Source: Pseudarthrobacter defluvii
GTDB taxonomy: Bacteria; Actinomycetota; Actinomycetes; Actinomycetales; Micrococcaceae
Assembly (NCBI RefSeq): GCF_030816725.1
Contig: NZ_JAUSYG010000001.1
Span: 3,286,001-3,350,000, forward strand
Direction of reading: 5' to 3'
DNA: 64,000 bases
The notes under the pieces are model-generated. The model worked only from the letters and a program-made list of their open reading frames with translations, was not told the origin of the DNA and searched no databases. The position numbers and the translations under genes are program-made. Position 1 is the first letter of the stretch. The number at the start of each line of letters is the position of its first letter. Positions 9,256 through 18,033 of this stretch are shown in pieces.

Positions 9256-10055
9256 CGCAGGGCCTTTCCGGTGGAGACGCGGACTTCGCCGATGACGGAC
9301 GCCGGTTCTTCCATGGTGCTGGCGAGGATTTCGGCCAGGTGGAGGGTGGTGGTGGAGCTGCCCTGGCGGGACAGTCCGCCGCCGATGTGCATCAGGCAGG
9401 AGGCGTCCCCGCCGGTGCAGAGCTCGGCCCCGGTGGACTCGATGTTGGCCGCCTTGTCCTGGAGCATGGCCGACGAGACATCGGCGTTCTTCATGGAAAA
9501 CGTGCCGCCGAATCCGCAGCACTGGTCCTGTTCGGGCAGCTCGGCAAGGTCGATTCCCTGCACGGTCCGCAGCAGTCGGGACTGCCTGTCCCCGAGCCGC
9601 AGCAGCCGCATCCCGTGGCAGCTGGGATGGTAGGTCACCCGGTGCGGGAAGTAGGAACCCAGTTGGGCTCCGGCGTCGGTCACGCCCAGCACGTCCACCA
9701 GCAGTTCGGACAGCTCGTAGGTTTTGGTGCCGACGGCGGTGGCGCGGGCTTCCAGGGCAGCGTCGCCGCAGGCGCGCGCCACCATGGGGTGCTGGTGCTT
9801 GACCGAGGCCACGCAGGAACCGGACGGGGCGACCGCGACGTCGTAGTCCGCGGTGTCGAATGCGGCCACGTGGTTGGCGACCACCGGGACGGCTTCTTTT
9901 AGGTAGCCGGTGTTGACGTGCATCTGGCCGCAGCAGGCCTGGCCGGAGGGGAACACTACTTCGTGCCCCAGCCGCTCCAGGATCCTGACGGTGGCCTTCG
10001 CCGTGGCCGGGTACATCGCGTCCACGATGCAGGTGGCGAACAAGGCAATTCTCAT
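9252..10055 (-). CDS. lutA: Lactate utilization protein LutA (CCG-domain Fe-S oxidoreductase)
   Basis: A 267-residue LutA subunit of the L-lactate oxidase. Two cysteine-rich CCG domains are visible: QACCGQMHVNTGY around residues 38-50, and the second motif CCGFGGTFSMKN near residue 187. The start is ATG 10055 (MRIALFATCIVDA), preceded by GGAAGG. The gene is the first of lutABC and faces the lactate permease gene divergently. The 186-base gap between them contains three TGGTCNGACCA palindromes, one of them 26 bases upstream of this start. Repression by the nearby FadR/LldR-type GntR protein is therefore likely. Confidence 0.95.
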   Translation of the reverse strand: MRIALFATCIVDAMYPATAKATVRILERLGHEVVFPSGQACCGQMHVNTGYLKEAVPVVANHVAAFDTADYDVAVAPSGSCVASVKHQHPMVARACGDAALEARATAVGTKTYELSELLVDVLGVTDAGAQLGSYFPHRVTYHPSCHGMRLLRLGDRQSRLLRTVQGIDLAELPEQDQCCGFGGTFSMKNADVSSAMLQDKAANIESTGAELCTGGDASCLMHIGGGLSRQGSSTTTLHLAEILASTMEEPASVIGEVRVSTGKALR

Positions 10056-10080
10056 GACGGCCTTCCGGAGGGTGAGCGTA

Positions 10081-10091
10081 TGGTCTGACCA
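10081..10091. promoter_or_regulatory. Predicted LldR/FadR-type operator 1
   Basis: TGGTCTGACCA is an 11-base palindrome of the FadR-subfamily form TGGTCNGACCA. It lies just upstream of lutA. A degenerate half (GTAGACCAC) follows directly. Confidence 0.7.
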
Positions 10092-10180
10092 CAGTAGACC
10101 ACGTGATGGCCGCCACTGACAAGCCCGCGTTTGGATGGTGAACCGGCTCACATTCCATCCAAAAGTGGGCTACACTTCCG

Positions 10181-10205
10181 TGGTCGGACCATTGTGGTCT
10201 GACCA
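10181..10205. promoter_or_regulatory. Predicted LldR/FadR-type operators 2 and 3
   Basis: TGGTCGGACCA (10181-10191) and TGGTCTGACCA (10195-10205) are 14 bases apart centre to centre and lie 37 bases before the permease start. TACACT at 10171-10176 could be the -10 box, which would put both operators over the transcription start. Confidence 0.7.
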
Positions 10206-10241
10206 AAGCCATCCCCATCGCCCTCATCGTGGAGGAACTTC

Positions 10242-11987
10242 GTGGACCACTTCACCCCCAGCACAGACCCGGTGCTGAACAGCGTTGCCTGGTCGGCCAT
10301 CGTCGGCCTGCTGCCGCTGCTGACCTTCTTTGTCCTTCTCGCCGTCGTCAGGACCAAAGCCCACGTGGCCGGGGCCTTCGCCCTGCTGGTGGCCCTGGCC
10401 GTGGGCATCCTGGCTTTCAAGATGCCCGCAGGCCTGGCGCTTCTGTCCGCCACCCAGGGCGGGGTCTTCGGCGCCTTCCCCGTGCTGTGGATCGTGGTCA
10501 TGGCCGTCTGGCTCTACCAGGTCACGGTGCTGAGCGGCCGTTTTGAAGACCTCCGCCGGGTGTTCGATGTCATTGGCGGCGGCGACGTCCGCCTGCAGGG
10601 CGTCCTGATCGCGTTCTGCTTCGGCGGCCTGCTCGAGGCCCTTGCCGGCTTTGGTGCGCCGGTGGCCATCACCGCCACCATGCTGCTGGCCCTGGGCCTG
10701 CCCCCGCTCCGGGCCGCTGCTGCCGTGCTGGTGGCAAACACCGCCCCGGTCGCCTTTGGTGCCATGGCCATCCCGATCACCACCGCTGCGGGACTCACCG
10801 GCCTGCACGCCACGGACATTGGTGCCATGGTGGGCCGCCAGGCGCCGTTGCTGGCAACCTTCGTCCCGCTGATCCTGCTCTTCATCCTGGACGGACGCAA
10901 GGGTTTGAAGGACTGCTGGCCTGCCGCGCTGGTCATCGGATTCTCCTTCGCCGCAGCGCAGTTCCTCTGCTCGAACTTCTTCTCCTACGAACTCACCGAC
11001 ATCATGGCTTCGCTGGTGGGCCTGGGCGCGGCTGTGCTGTTCTTCCGCTTCTGGAAGCCCCGGGGCACCACAGCAGCGCGTGACCGGCTGGGCGTCGCCG
11101 CGGAGGCTGCTGCGGCCGGCACCACGCCGGCAGGCCAGGGTCCGCGAAGCGCCCGGTCCGGCAGCGTGGCCACCGTAGAGGCGGCCGACGGCGAAAGCCT
11201 CACCCCGGCACGCACGTGGCTGGCACTGTTTCCCTACTTCCTGGTCATTGTGGTGTTCGGCATCGCCAAACTGTGGAAGCTCGGCGTCGACCTTCCGGCC
11301 GCCCTCGCCGCCACCGATGTCAAGGTTCCATGGCCTGTCCTGCACGACGCCCTGGTGGGCGCCGACGGCAAGCCGCTGTCCTCCACCGTCTACGTCTTCC
11401 AGTGGCTGTCCAGCCCGGGCACGCTCCTGCTGATCACGGGCTTGATCGTCGCGGCCGTCTACGCCCGCTTCGATGACGGCGGCCGCTTCCACATGACAGT
11501 AGGCAACGCCGTGGCCGAAATCGGACGGACCATCTTCAAGATGCGCTGGGCCGGCCTGACCATCATCACGGTGCTCGCCCTGGCCTACGTCATGAACAAC
11601 TCGGGCCAGACGGTCTCGATCGGCGTCTGGCTGGCCGGCACCGGAAGCTTCTTCGCGTTCCTCTCCCCGGTGCTCGGCTGGCTGGGCACGGCCGTGACCG
11701 GTTCGGACACCTCCGCGAACGCACTGTTTGCCAAACTGCAGCAGACTGCCGGCCTGAATGCAGGCATCGACCCGAACCTGCTCGTGGCCGGCAATACGGC
11801 CGGCGGTGTAGTGGGCAAGCTCATCAGCCCGCAGAACCTCGCCATTGCCGCCACCGCCGTGAACCTTGACGGCCAGGAGTCTGTCCTTCTGCGTAAGGTA
11901 GTCGGATGGAGCGTGGGGTTGCTTCTGGTGCTGTGCACCATCGTCTACCTGCAATCCACCCCAGTCCTGGGCTGGATGCTCCCGTAG
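10242..11987 (+). CDS. lldP: L-lactate permease
   Basis: A 581-residue LctP-family lactate/glycolate:proton symporter in the cytoplasmic membrane. The first half carries the conserved GGLLEALAGFGAPVAITATML, a hallmark of the family, and at least twelve hydrophobic segments are spread through the protein. The second half has the matching conserved GTAVTGSDTSANALFAKLQ and GGVVGKLISPQNLAIA motifs. GTG 10242 is chosen because GGAGGAA lies 5-11 bases before it. A soluble Ala/Gly-rich loop lies around residues 275-320. It is the first gene of the rightward lactate arm (permease, GntR regulator, D-lactate dehydrogenase) and has two operators directly upstream. Confidence 0.96.
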   Translation: MDHFTPSTDPVLNSVAWSAIVGLLPLLTFFVLLAVVRTKAHVAGAFALLVALAVGILAFKMPAGLALLSATQGGVFGAFPVLWIVVMAVWLYQVTVLSGRFEDLRRVFDVIGGGDVRLQGVLIAFCFGGLLEALAGFGAPVAITATMLLALGLPPLRAAAAVLVANTAPVAFGAMAIPITTAAGLTGLHATDIGAMVGRQAPLLATFVPLILLFILDGRKGLKDCWPAALVIGFSFAAAQFLCSNFFSYELTDIMASLVGLGAAVLFFRFWKPRGTTAARDRLGVAAEAAAAGTTPAGQGPRSARSGSVATVEAADGESLTPARTWLALFPYFLVIVVFGIAKLWKLGVDLPAALAATDVKVPWPVLHDALVGADGKPLSSTVYVFQWLSSPGTLLLITGLIVAAVYARFDDGGRFHMTVGNAVAEIGRTIFKMRWAGLTIITVLALAYVMNNSGQTVSIGVWLAGTGSFFAFLSPVLGWLGTAVTGSDTSANALFAKLQQTAGLNAGIDPNLLVAGNTAGGVVGKLISPQNLAIAATAVNLDGQESVLLRKVVGWSVGLLLVLCTIVYLQSTPVLGWMLP

Positions 11988-12056
11988 CCCTCCACCCGCG
12001 CCCAACCGGGGTGCGGGCCCTCCCGGCCCGCACTCCCCCACTCCAGAGGATCGCCC

Positions 12057-12803
12057 GTGACACCCGCCGCAGCCGGAGCAGCCCCCCGACGTCGAACCCA
12101 CGATGCGCTCCTGAAAGACATTGAAGCGGACCTGCGGGCCGGCAAAATCAAGGTCGGAGACCGGCTCCCGGGCGAACGGACCCTGGCGGAAAACTATGGA
12201 ATATCCAGGGCGTCCGTACGCGAGGCCATCCGTATCCTCGACGCCATGGGCGTGGTCCGCAGCTCGGTGGGCTCCGGTCCCACCTCCGGTGCCATTGTGG
12301 TCTCCGATCCGTCCGCAGGGCTCTCCTCCGCCCTCCGGCTGCATGTTGCCAGCAACCGGCTGCCAGTTCAGGACATCGTCCAAACCCGTATCCTCCTGGA
12401 GACGTGGACTGCCCGCGCCGGTGCCGCGCGCGAAGGCGGCGACGCGGAGCGGAAACAGGCGGCCCAACTGCTGGAGGCCATGGACCAGCCCGAGCTGGAC
12501 CGGGCAACCTTCCACGAGCTGGACGCCCGGTTCCATGTGGCGCTGAGTTCGCTTGCAGGCAACGAGGTCATGGCCACCATCATGGAGTCCCTCAGCGGCT
12601 CGATTGTGGGCTACGTCAAGGGAGCCATGGACGCGATGGAGGACTGGCCGGCGGTCCTGGCAGCACTGCGCACCCAACACCACGGAATCTTTGATGCCGT
12701 CCAGTCCCGTGACGGCGAACTCGCCGCACGCCTGCTGCGCGAACACATCGAATGGTTCTACCAGCGGGCCGGGGACGCCACCCTGCCCCACCCCATTACC
12801 TGA
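12057..12803 (+). CDS. lldR: FadR/LldR-type GntR transcriptional regulator of lactate genes
   Basis: A 248-residue GntR-family repressor with a winged helix-turn-helix at about residues 15-80 (LRAGKIKVGDRLPGERTLAE, then SRASVREAIRILDAMGVV). A FCD ligand-binding domain follows; its metal-site His residues appear as FHELDARFHVALS and RLLREHIEWF. It starts at GTG 12057 with AGAGGA upstream. It lies between the lactate permease and the D-lactate dehydrogenase genes. The FadR subfamily binds TGGTCNNACCA-like sites, and exactly such sites lie in the divergent lut/permease region. The natural inference is a lactate-responsive repressor; the ligand itself is not proven by sequence. Confidence 0.9.
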   Translation: MTPAAAGAAPRRRTHDALLKDIEADLRAGKIKVGDRLPGERTLAENYGISRASVREAIRILDAMGVVRSSVGSGPTSGAIVVSDPSAGLSSALRLHVASNRLPVQDIVQTRILLETWTARAGAAREGGDAERKQAAQLLEAMDQPELDRATFHELDARFHVALSSLAGNEVMATIMESLSGSIVGYVKGAMDAMEDWPAVLAALRTQHHGIFDAVQSRDGELAARLLREHIEWFYQRAGDATLPHPIT

Positions 12804-12819
12804 TTTCTTGGAGCCACGC

Positions 12820-15645
12820 ATGAGAACCACCGCAGGAGCCGAATCCCCCGTCCAGCAGCTGGATCTGGATACCGTCAGCACGCGGGACCTGGACCGCCAT
12901 GCCATGGCACACGACGCCTCGCACTACCTCCTGGTCCCGCAAGGGGTAGCCACCCCACGCAATGCCGCCGACGTGGGCGCCCTGCTCCGGCGCAGCCGGG
13001 AGCTTGGGCTTCCCGCCACCTTTCGTTCCGGTGGCACGAGCCTGTCCGGGCAGGCCCTGAGTGACAGCCTGCTGATCAACACCCGCCAGCATTTCCGCGG
13101 TGTTGAGGTGCTCGACGGCGGCGCCCGGGTCCGTGTCCAGCCCGGGGCCACGGTGCGCAGCGTCAACGCCAGGCTTGCCCCCTTTGGGCGCAAGCTCGGC
13201 CCCGATCCCGCCAGCGAAATCGCCTGCACCGTGGGCGGTGTCATCGCCAACAACTCCTCAGGAATGGCGTGCGGCACTGAGCTCAACACCTACCGGACGC
13301 TGGAATCAATGGTGCTGGTGCTGCCCTCGGGCACGGTCATCGACACCGCCGACGCCGACGCCGACCGGCGGCTGCGCGAGCTGGAACCGGAACTCCACGA
13401 GGGGCTCCTGAAGCTGCGCCGGCGGGTCGTGGGAAACGACGAGTCCGTCCGCATCATCAATTCACTGTTCTCGATGAAGAACACCATGGGCTACGGCGTG
13501 AACTCCTTTCTGGATTACGAACGTCCCGTGGACATCCTGATGCACCTGATGATCGGCAGCGAGGGGACCCTCGGCTTTGTGGCGGAGGCTGTCTTCCGGA
13601 CCGTCGAGGTCAAACCCGCCGTCGCCACCGGGCTGCTGGTCTTCAATACCCTCGAGGCGGCAATGGGAGCCCTGCCGGACCTGGTGTCCACCGGCCTTGC
13701 CACCGTCGAACTCATGGACGCGGCAGCGTTGAAGGTGGCCCAGGCCGCCGCCGATGCCCCCGCCGCGATCCGTTCCCTGCCGGTCCAAGGACACGCCGCG
13801 CTGCTGGTGGAACACCAGGGCGCGGACGCCGCCGACCTGTCCGGCAAGCGGGCAGGCTCGCAGCAGCTGTTCGACTCGCTGGACCTTGCAACACCCTTCG
13901 CGCTGACCTCGGACCCGAAAGACCGGGCTGCCCTGTGGCACGTCCGCAAGGGCCTGTACACGGCCGTGGCCGGCGCCCGTCCCTCGGGAACCAACGCACT
14001 GCTGGAGGACATCGTTGTTCCGGTTCCCGCCCTTGCCGGCACCTGCGGCGAACTGACGCGGCTCTTCCACGAGCACCATTACAAGGAATCGGTGATCTTC
14101 GGGCACGCCAAGGACGGAAACGTCCACTTCATGCTCAACGAGCGCTTCGACGATCCGGACCAACTGCTGCGCTACCAGGCCTTCACCGACGAGATGGTGG
14201 ACCTGGTCCTCGGCGCGGGCGGTTCACTCAAAGCCGAGCACGGGACCGGCCGCATCATGGCCCCGTTCGTCCGCCGCCAGTACGGCGACGAGCTCTACAG
14301 AGTCATGCAGGAGATCAAGCGGCTGATCGACCCGCCCAACCTCCTGAACCCGGGTGTGCTGCTCGCCGACGAACCACTCTCCTACATCGAGAACCTGAAG
14401 GTGGCTCCCACCGTCGAGGAGGAAGTGGACCGCTGTGTCGAGTGCGGGTACTGCGAACCGGTTTGCCCCAGCAAGGACATCACGCTTACTCCGCGCCAAC
14501 GCATCGTGCTTCGGCGCGACATTGCTGCCGCTGAGCAGCGCGGCGACCACGCCCTCGCCGCCGGCCTGCGCAAGGACTATGACTACGACGGCGTGCAGAC
14601 CTGCGCCGCCGACGGCATGTGCGTCACTGCCTGCCCGGTGTTGATCAACACCGGAGACCTGGTGCGGCGGCTCCGCAAGGAAAATGCCAACACCGTCGCC
14701 GCGGCCGGCTGGAACAAGGCCGCCGAGAACTGGGGCGCCGTGACCGCCGGCGGCGGCCTGGCCCTGACTGTAGCCAAGGCCATGCCGGCGTCGCTGCCAA
14801 AGGCCGCCACCGCCGTCGGCCGTGCGCTGCTGGGACCGGAGACGGTGCCCGCCTACGCCGACGTGCTGCCAGGCGGCGGTTCCAGGCGCCGGGAACGCCG
14901 GGACCCAGGCAGCATGGCGGTGTTCTTCCCGGCCTGCATCGGCACCATGTTCGGCCCTGCGGATGGCCCGGAAGGCAAGGGAAAGGGCTCGGCCCAGGCA
15001 TTCCTGGACCTCTGCGAACGTGCCGGAGTGGGCATAACCGTCCCGGAAGGCATCGAGAGCCTGTGCTGCGGCACCCCGTGGAAATCCAAGGGCTTCTCCC
15101 AGGGCTATGACGCCATGACAGCCAAGGTCCTGGACCAGCTGTACGAGGCCAGCGGCCGCGGCAGGCTGCCCGTGGTGTGCGATGCCGCTTCCTGCACGGA
15201 AGGCCTGGACACCATGAAGCGTCTTGCCGGCGCGGACGGAGAACGGTATGCCGGACTGCGTTTTGTTGACTCGGTGGAGTTCGTCCACCAGCACGTCCTG
15301 GGCCGGCTCACGGTGACTGCTCCGCTGGGTTCCATGGCTCTGCACCCCACGTGCTCATCCACCCAGCTGGGAACCAACCCCGCGCTGCTCGAAATTGCCG
15401 GGGCCGTCACGGATGATGTCTTCGTGCCGCTCAACTGGGGCTGCTGCGCGTTCGCCGGCGACCGGGGCCTGCTCCATCCTGAACTCACCGACTCCGCGAC
15501 CAACCGGCAGGCCGGCGAGATCAACGAACGGGAATTCGACGCCTACGCCTCCACAAACCGCACCTGCGAGCTGGGAATGTCCAAGGCGACTGGCCACTCC
15601 TACCGCCACCTGCTGGAAATCCTCGAGGAGGCCACCAGGCCCTGA
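12820..15645 (+). CDS. FAD-linked D-lactate dehydrogenase with Fe-S and CCG domains
   Basis: A 941-residue fusion of a GlcD/Dld-type FAD enzyme and a GlcF/GlpC-type iron-sulfur protein, probably oxidising D-lactate to pyruvate at the membrane quinone pool. The FAD-binding PCMH domain (FRSGGTSLSGQALSD, then ASEIACTVGGVIANNSSGM) covers residues 40-215. The FAD-oxidase C domain runs to about residue 510 (SLKAEHGTGRIMAPFVR). Two 4Fe-4S motifs follow (CVECGYCEPVCP and CAADGMCVTACP), then two CCG-type regions (SLCCGTPWKSKGF and WGCCAFAGDRGLLHP). ATG 12820 has TGGAG upstream and lies 16 bases after the regulator stop. With lutABC, both lactate enantiomers could be used. A 2-hydroxyglutarate or glycolate substrate is the main alternative. 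Confidence 0.9.
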   Translation: MRTTAGAESPVQQLDLDTVSTRDLDRHAMAHDASHYLLVPQGVATPRNAADVGALLRRSRELGLPATFRSGGTSLSGQALSDSLLINTRQHFRGVEVLDGGARVRVQPGATVRSVNARLAPFGRKLGPDPASEIACTVGGVIANNSSGMACGTELNTYRTLESMVLVLPSGTVIDTADADADRRLRELEPELHEGLLKLRRRVVGNDESVRIINSLFSMKNTMGYGVNSFLDYERPVDILMHLMIGSEGTLGFVAEAVFRTVEVKPAVATGLLVFNTLEAAMGALPDLVSTGLATVELMDAAALKVAQAAADAPAAIRSLPVQGHAALLVEHQGADAADLSGKRAGSQQLFDSLDLATPFALTSDPKDRAALWHVRKGLYTAVAGARPSGTNALLEDIVVPVPALAGTCGELTRLFHEHHYKESVIFGHAKDGNVHFMLNERFDDPDQLLRYQAFTDEMVDLVLGAGGSLKAEHGTGRIMAPFVRRQYGDELYRVMQEIKRLIDPPNLLNPGVLLADEPLSYIENLKVAPTVEEEVDRCVECGYCEPVCPSKDITLTPRQRIVLRRDIAAAEQRGDHALAAGLRKDYDYDGVQTCAADGMCVTACPVLINTGDLVRRLRKENANTVAAAGWNKAAENWGAVTAGGGLALTVAKAMPASLPKAATAVGRALLGPETVPAYADVLPGGGSRRRERRDPGSMAVFFPACIGTMFGPADGPEGKGKGSAQAFLDLCERAGVGITVPEGIESLCCGTPWKSKGFSQGYDAMTAKVLDQLYEASGRGRLPVVCDAASCTEGLDTMKRLAGADGERYAGLRFVDSVEFVHQHVLGRLTVTAPLGSMALHPTCSSTQLGTNPALLEIAGAVTDDVFVPLNWGCCAFAGDRGLLHPELTDSATNRQAGEINEREFDAYASTNRTCELGMSKATGHSYRHLLEILEEATRP

Positions 15646-15750
15646 GGCATCCCCGCTAGACTTGGCCGGGCAAGGACGGATTGGGGGATCCAGGGCGGCA
15701 CAGCCGCTTGTTCCGCTGGTCGGTCGCAGCCAGCGGACCCAAGGACCATC

Positions 15751-16392
15751 ATGACCTTCTTCCAGGACTTTCCCGTCCCTCCCCTGCCGCCCCGGCCGCG
15801 GGCAACCAGGCACGTCCTGCCGCCGTGGGTGGCCGCTCCCGCTTACGAAGTGCCGGCTGTTGTCCACCTCGGCAGGTTCGTGAGCCGGACGCCGGGAATG
15901 GTGCTGGCGGTCAAAGGCGGCGAAGTCTTCTCTACCGGGTGCCTGTTCAGTCTGTCCTGGCTCTTCCGCCGGACCGATCAATCCGATGGGGACTGGGACG
16001 ATTTGCAGCCGCTGTTTTTCCAGCCTGGCAGGGGCTTTCGTGGGCGCAGCGAACGGCAGACCGGGCTGATGTTCGGCGTCGAATTCCCCGATGGTTCAAA
16101 GGCCAGCACCGGCAGCCAGGTACCCTACGGGTTGATGGAACCGGGCACCAACCCGGAACCCCCGGTCCTCGCCCTGAACGGCGGTGGTGGTGGCGGTGGC
16201 GATGAGGAGTTCTCCGGCAGCGGCACGCTCTGGCTGTGGCCGCTCCCGCCGGACGGGGACCTCCGGCTGGTTTGCCAGTGGACGGATTTCGGCCTGGCGG
16301 AAACGTCATTAATGCTCGACGGCGGGACGCTGCGGAGTGCCGCGGCGTCCGTTCAGCCGTACTGGCCGGAGGGGGAGCGCACTGATGGGTGA
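15751..16392 (+). CDS. Hypothetical protein
   Basis: A 213-residue protein of unknown function. It has a Pro-rich N-terminal 30 residues and a beta-rich body. A run of Gly (residues 145-151) sits before FSGSGTLWLWPLPPDGDLRLVC, and aromatic residues are frequent. There is no signal peptide or membrane helix. AAGGA lies 6-10 bases before ATG 15751. The 3' end overlaps the next small membrane-protein gene by 8 bases, so the two are probably translated together. I do not recognise the family. Confidence 0.7.
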   Translation: MTFFQDFPVPPLPPRPRATRHVLPPWVAAPAYEVPAVVHLGRFVSRTPGMVLAVKGGEVFSTGCLFSLSWLFRRTDQSDGDWDDLQPLFFQPGRGFRGRSERQTGLMFGVEFPDGSKASTGSQVPYGLMEPGTNPEPPVLALNGGGGGGGDEEFSGSGTLWLWPLPPDGDLRLVCQWTDFGLAETSLMLDGGTLRSAAASVQPYWPEGERTDG

Positions 16393-16531
16393 CTTTACCG
16401 GGCTTGTCCTGTTTGTCCTCGTCGGGGCCGTCTTCTTCTACATCCTGTACGGCGTGATCCGCGCCGCGGTCCGCGATGGAATCCTGCAGGCCGACGAGCG
16501 GCGCGCGAGGCGCTCCGAACAGCTGAATTAG
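16385..16531 (+). CDS. Small single-pass membrane protein
   Basis: A 48-residue protein with one strong transmembrane helix at residues 5-25 (GLVLFVLVGAVFFYILYGVI). A short basic cytoplasmic tail rich in Arg and Glu follows. ATG 16385 lies inside the end of the preceding gene and is preceded by GGGGGAGC. Longer in-frame starts exist, but they run through that gene and look non-coding. Its function is unknown. Its stop codon overlaps the stop of the convergent next gene by two bases. Confidence 0.6.
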   Translation: MGDFTGLVLFVLVGAVFFYILYGVIRAAVRDGILQADERRARRSEQLN

Positions 16532-16791
16532 GCCTCCACCGCGGTGACGATGCTTCCGTACCCCTGCAGGAACATCCGCCGGCCCTGGCCTTCGTCGGTC
16601 CACACCCAGATAACGGAGTAATCCGATGTCACGGCGTCCACCACCCCGGTGCCGGAGACGGTTCCCTCGGCGAAGCGGACTCTGTCCCCCGCGGCGATCC
16701 GGGGATGCCTGGTCCGCTTCCTCCTGGGCTTGAGGGCGGTTTGCCCTGCCGTCGCAGGGTCTGACGTGCAGGTGCTGACGTGCTGGCGCAT
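16528..16791 (-). CDS. Hypothetical protein, SH3-like
   Basis: An 87-residue protein. After a basic, possibly disordered N-terminal 30 residues, the sequence from about 33 on (GDRVRFAEGTVSGTGVVDAV, later IWVWTDEGQGRRMFL) looks like a small beta-barrel of the SH3/KOW type. I do not recognise a named family. The coding frame ends within the stop codon of the convergent small membrane-protein gene. The ATG 16791 start has no strong Shine-Dalgarno sequence, so a shorter form is possible. Confidence 0.6.
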   Translation of the reverse strand: MRQHVSTCTSDPATAGQTALKPRRKRTRHPRIAAGDRVRFAEGTVSGTGVVDAVTSDYSVIWVWTDEGQGRRMFLQGYGSIVTAVEA

Positions 16792-16913
16792 GGGATTCCT
16801 CTGGGCTCGCGGGCGGACGGTCAGCTCATTACGACCCTGCCCGCTGCTCCCAGGTCACGGCCGCGTCCTTTCAAACCGAATGTGACTGGTTGATCCCGTC
16901 ACCTGCTGGATGG

Positions 16914-18014
16914 TCAGTCCAGCGCCGCCACGGATCCCAGCGCATCCCAGGCGAAGCTGGCCAGCCAGTGCGTGGACATGAAGTCGCCGCTCTCCAGCCC
17001 GTGGAGCCCGGCCTTCAGCAACGGATCCAAGGCCTCGTTGAGCACAGCCGCCGCGGCGGAGGCCTCGGGCCTGGTGGATTCGCGGAGCGTGGCGATGATG
17101 CGTGCCACCTGTCCGGCGCGGGTCAGGTTTAGCCCGTGCAGATGCACCAGGTAGCCGTCGGTCTCATCCGTAACGCTCACCGGCTGCAGGATCCGCGACT
17201 CCACGGAAAGCTCCGGGAGGAACGCTGCGAACCAGGCGGCGAACTCATCAGCGGTCAGGACGCGGCGCATCAGGTCCGCCTCGCTCAGGCCGGCGGAGAG
17301 GAAGTCCTGGCCGCTGAGCTCCCAGTCGCCCGGCCAGCCGCGGTCATTCGCGAACCAGGTGCGGGCCGCTTCCTCGCAGGCCTTCGCCGCATCAGTACGG
17401 CCGAGCGAGCGGAAGGCATCCAGCATGTAGCCCACGCCGAATGCAGCATTCGTGTGCAGCCCGTGCCGCACCGGGTATTGGGCCTTGGCCATCCACGCCA
17501 CGCTGAGCTCCGCCACGGCGTCCACCAGCGGATCCAGCGCGGTGCCCCATTCACGGAGCTGTGCATTGGAGGAGCCAGCACACGTGGCGGCCAGCCGCAT
17601 CAGCCACGCCCACCCGTAGGGCCGCTCCCAGGAGGGGTTGGCTACCAGGTAGTCCCGTTCCACTGCCAGCTTGGCCGGCGTCAGGTTGGCGCCCAGTGCT
17701 TCCCGGAGCGACGCCCCGGTGGAGCTGTCCACCCAGGCTGCCGTGCCGCCGTCGGACGCTCCCGCCGGGGCAGCCCCTGCAGAAGGCGACCCGTGGGTGC
17801 CGCCCAACAGGCTGGCCCCCAGCCAGTGCATGTGCACGCAGGAGTGCCAGTCGAAGGAGGTGTAGAAGGCGGGGTGGATCTGTTCGGGGGTGGGCCGGTC
17901 ATCGGCGGACACCTGGGTGTGGTGGGCCGAGTGCGGGAAGGGCTCCGAAAGGTTGCCCAGCACCACGGCTGCGTAGTCCGGGGCCACCTGTACGCGGAGG
18001 TCGTTGTCCATCAT
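16914..18014 (-). CDS. DUF2891 family protein
   Basis: A 366-residue protein of the DUF2891 family, whose function is unknown. The family core is visible as the HPAFYTSFDWHSCVHMHWLG stretch near residue 47 and the later THWLASFAWDALGSV near the end. The helical repeat pattern resembles an alpha/alpha barrel. There is no signal peptide. The gene is the third of a DUF969-DUF979-DUF2891 run, starting 19 bases after the DUF979 stop. AGGAG lies just before tandem ATG codons at 18014 and 18011; the second has the better spacing. Context ties it to 5-oxoproline metabolism (see the pxp genes), and a hydrolytic role is conceivable but not shown. Confidence 0.85.
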   Translation of the reverse strand: MMDNDLRVQVAPDYAAVVLGNLSEPFPHSAHHTQVSADDRPTPEQIHPAFYTSFDWHSCVHMHWLGASLLGGTHGSPSAGAAPAGASDGGTAAWVDSSTGASLREALGANLTPAKLAVERDYLVANPSWERPYGWAWLMRLAATCAGSSNAQLREWGTALDPLVDAVAELSVAWMAKAQYPVRHGLHTNAAFGVGYMLDAFRSLGRTDAAKACEEAARTWFANDRGWPGDWELSGQDFLSAGLSEADLMRRVLTADEFAAWFAAFLPELSVESRILQPVSVTDETDGYLVHLHGLNLTRAGQVARIIATLRESTRPEASAAAAVLNEALDPLLKAGLHGLESGDFMSTHWLASFAWDALGSVAALD

Positions 18015-18033
18015 GCTCCTTTGAGAGGAAGGG

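Noticed and set aside
7690..9633. 647-codon open frame opposite lutB
   Set aside because: Antisense to the Fe-S protein gene; product has no recognisable fold.
10224..12905. 893-codon open frame opposite the lactate permease and regulator
   Set aside because: Shadow of two well-supported genes, with no ribosome site and low-complexity Gly/His/Gln product.
14224..15345. 373-codon open frame opposite the D-lactate dehydrogenase
   Set aside because: Antisense shadow without a start context or known domain.
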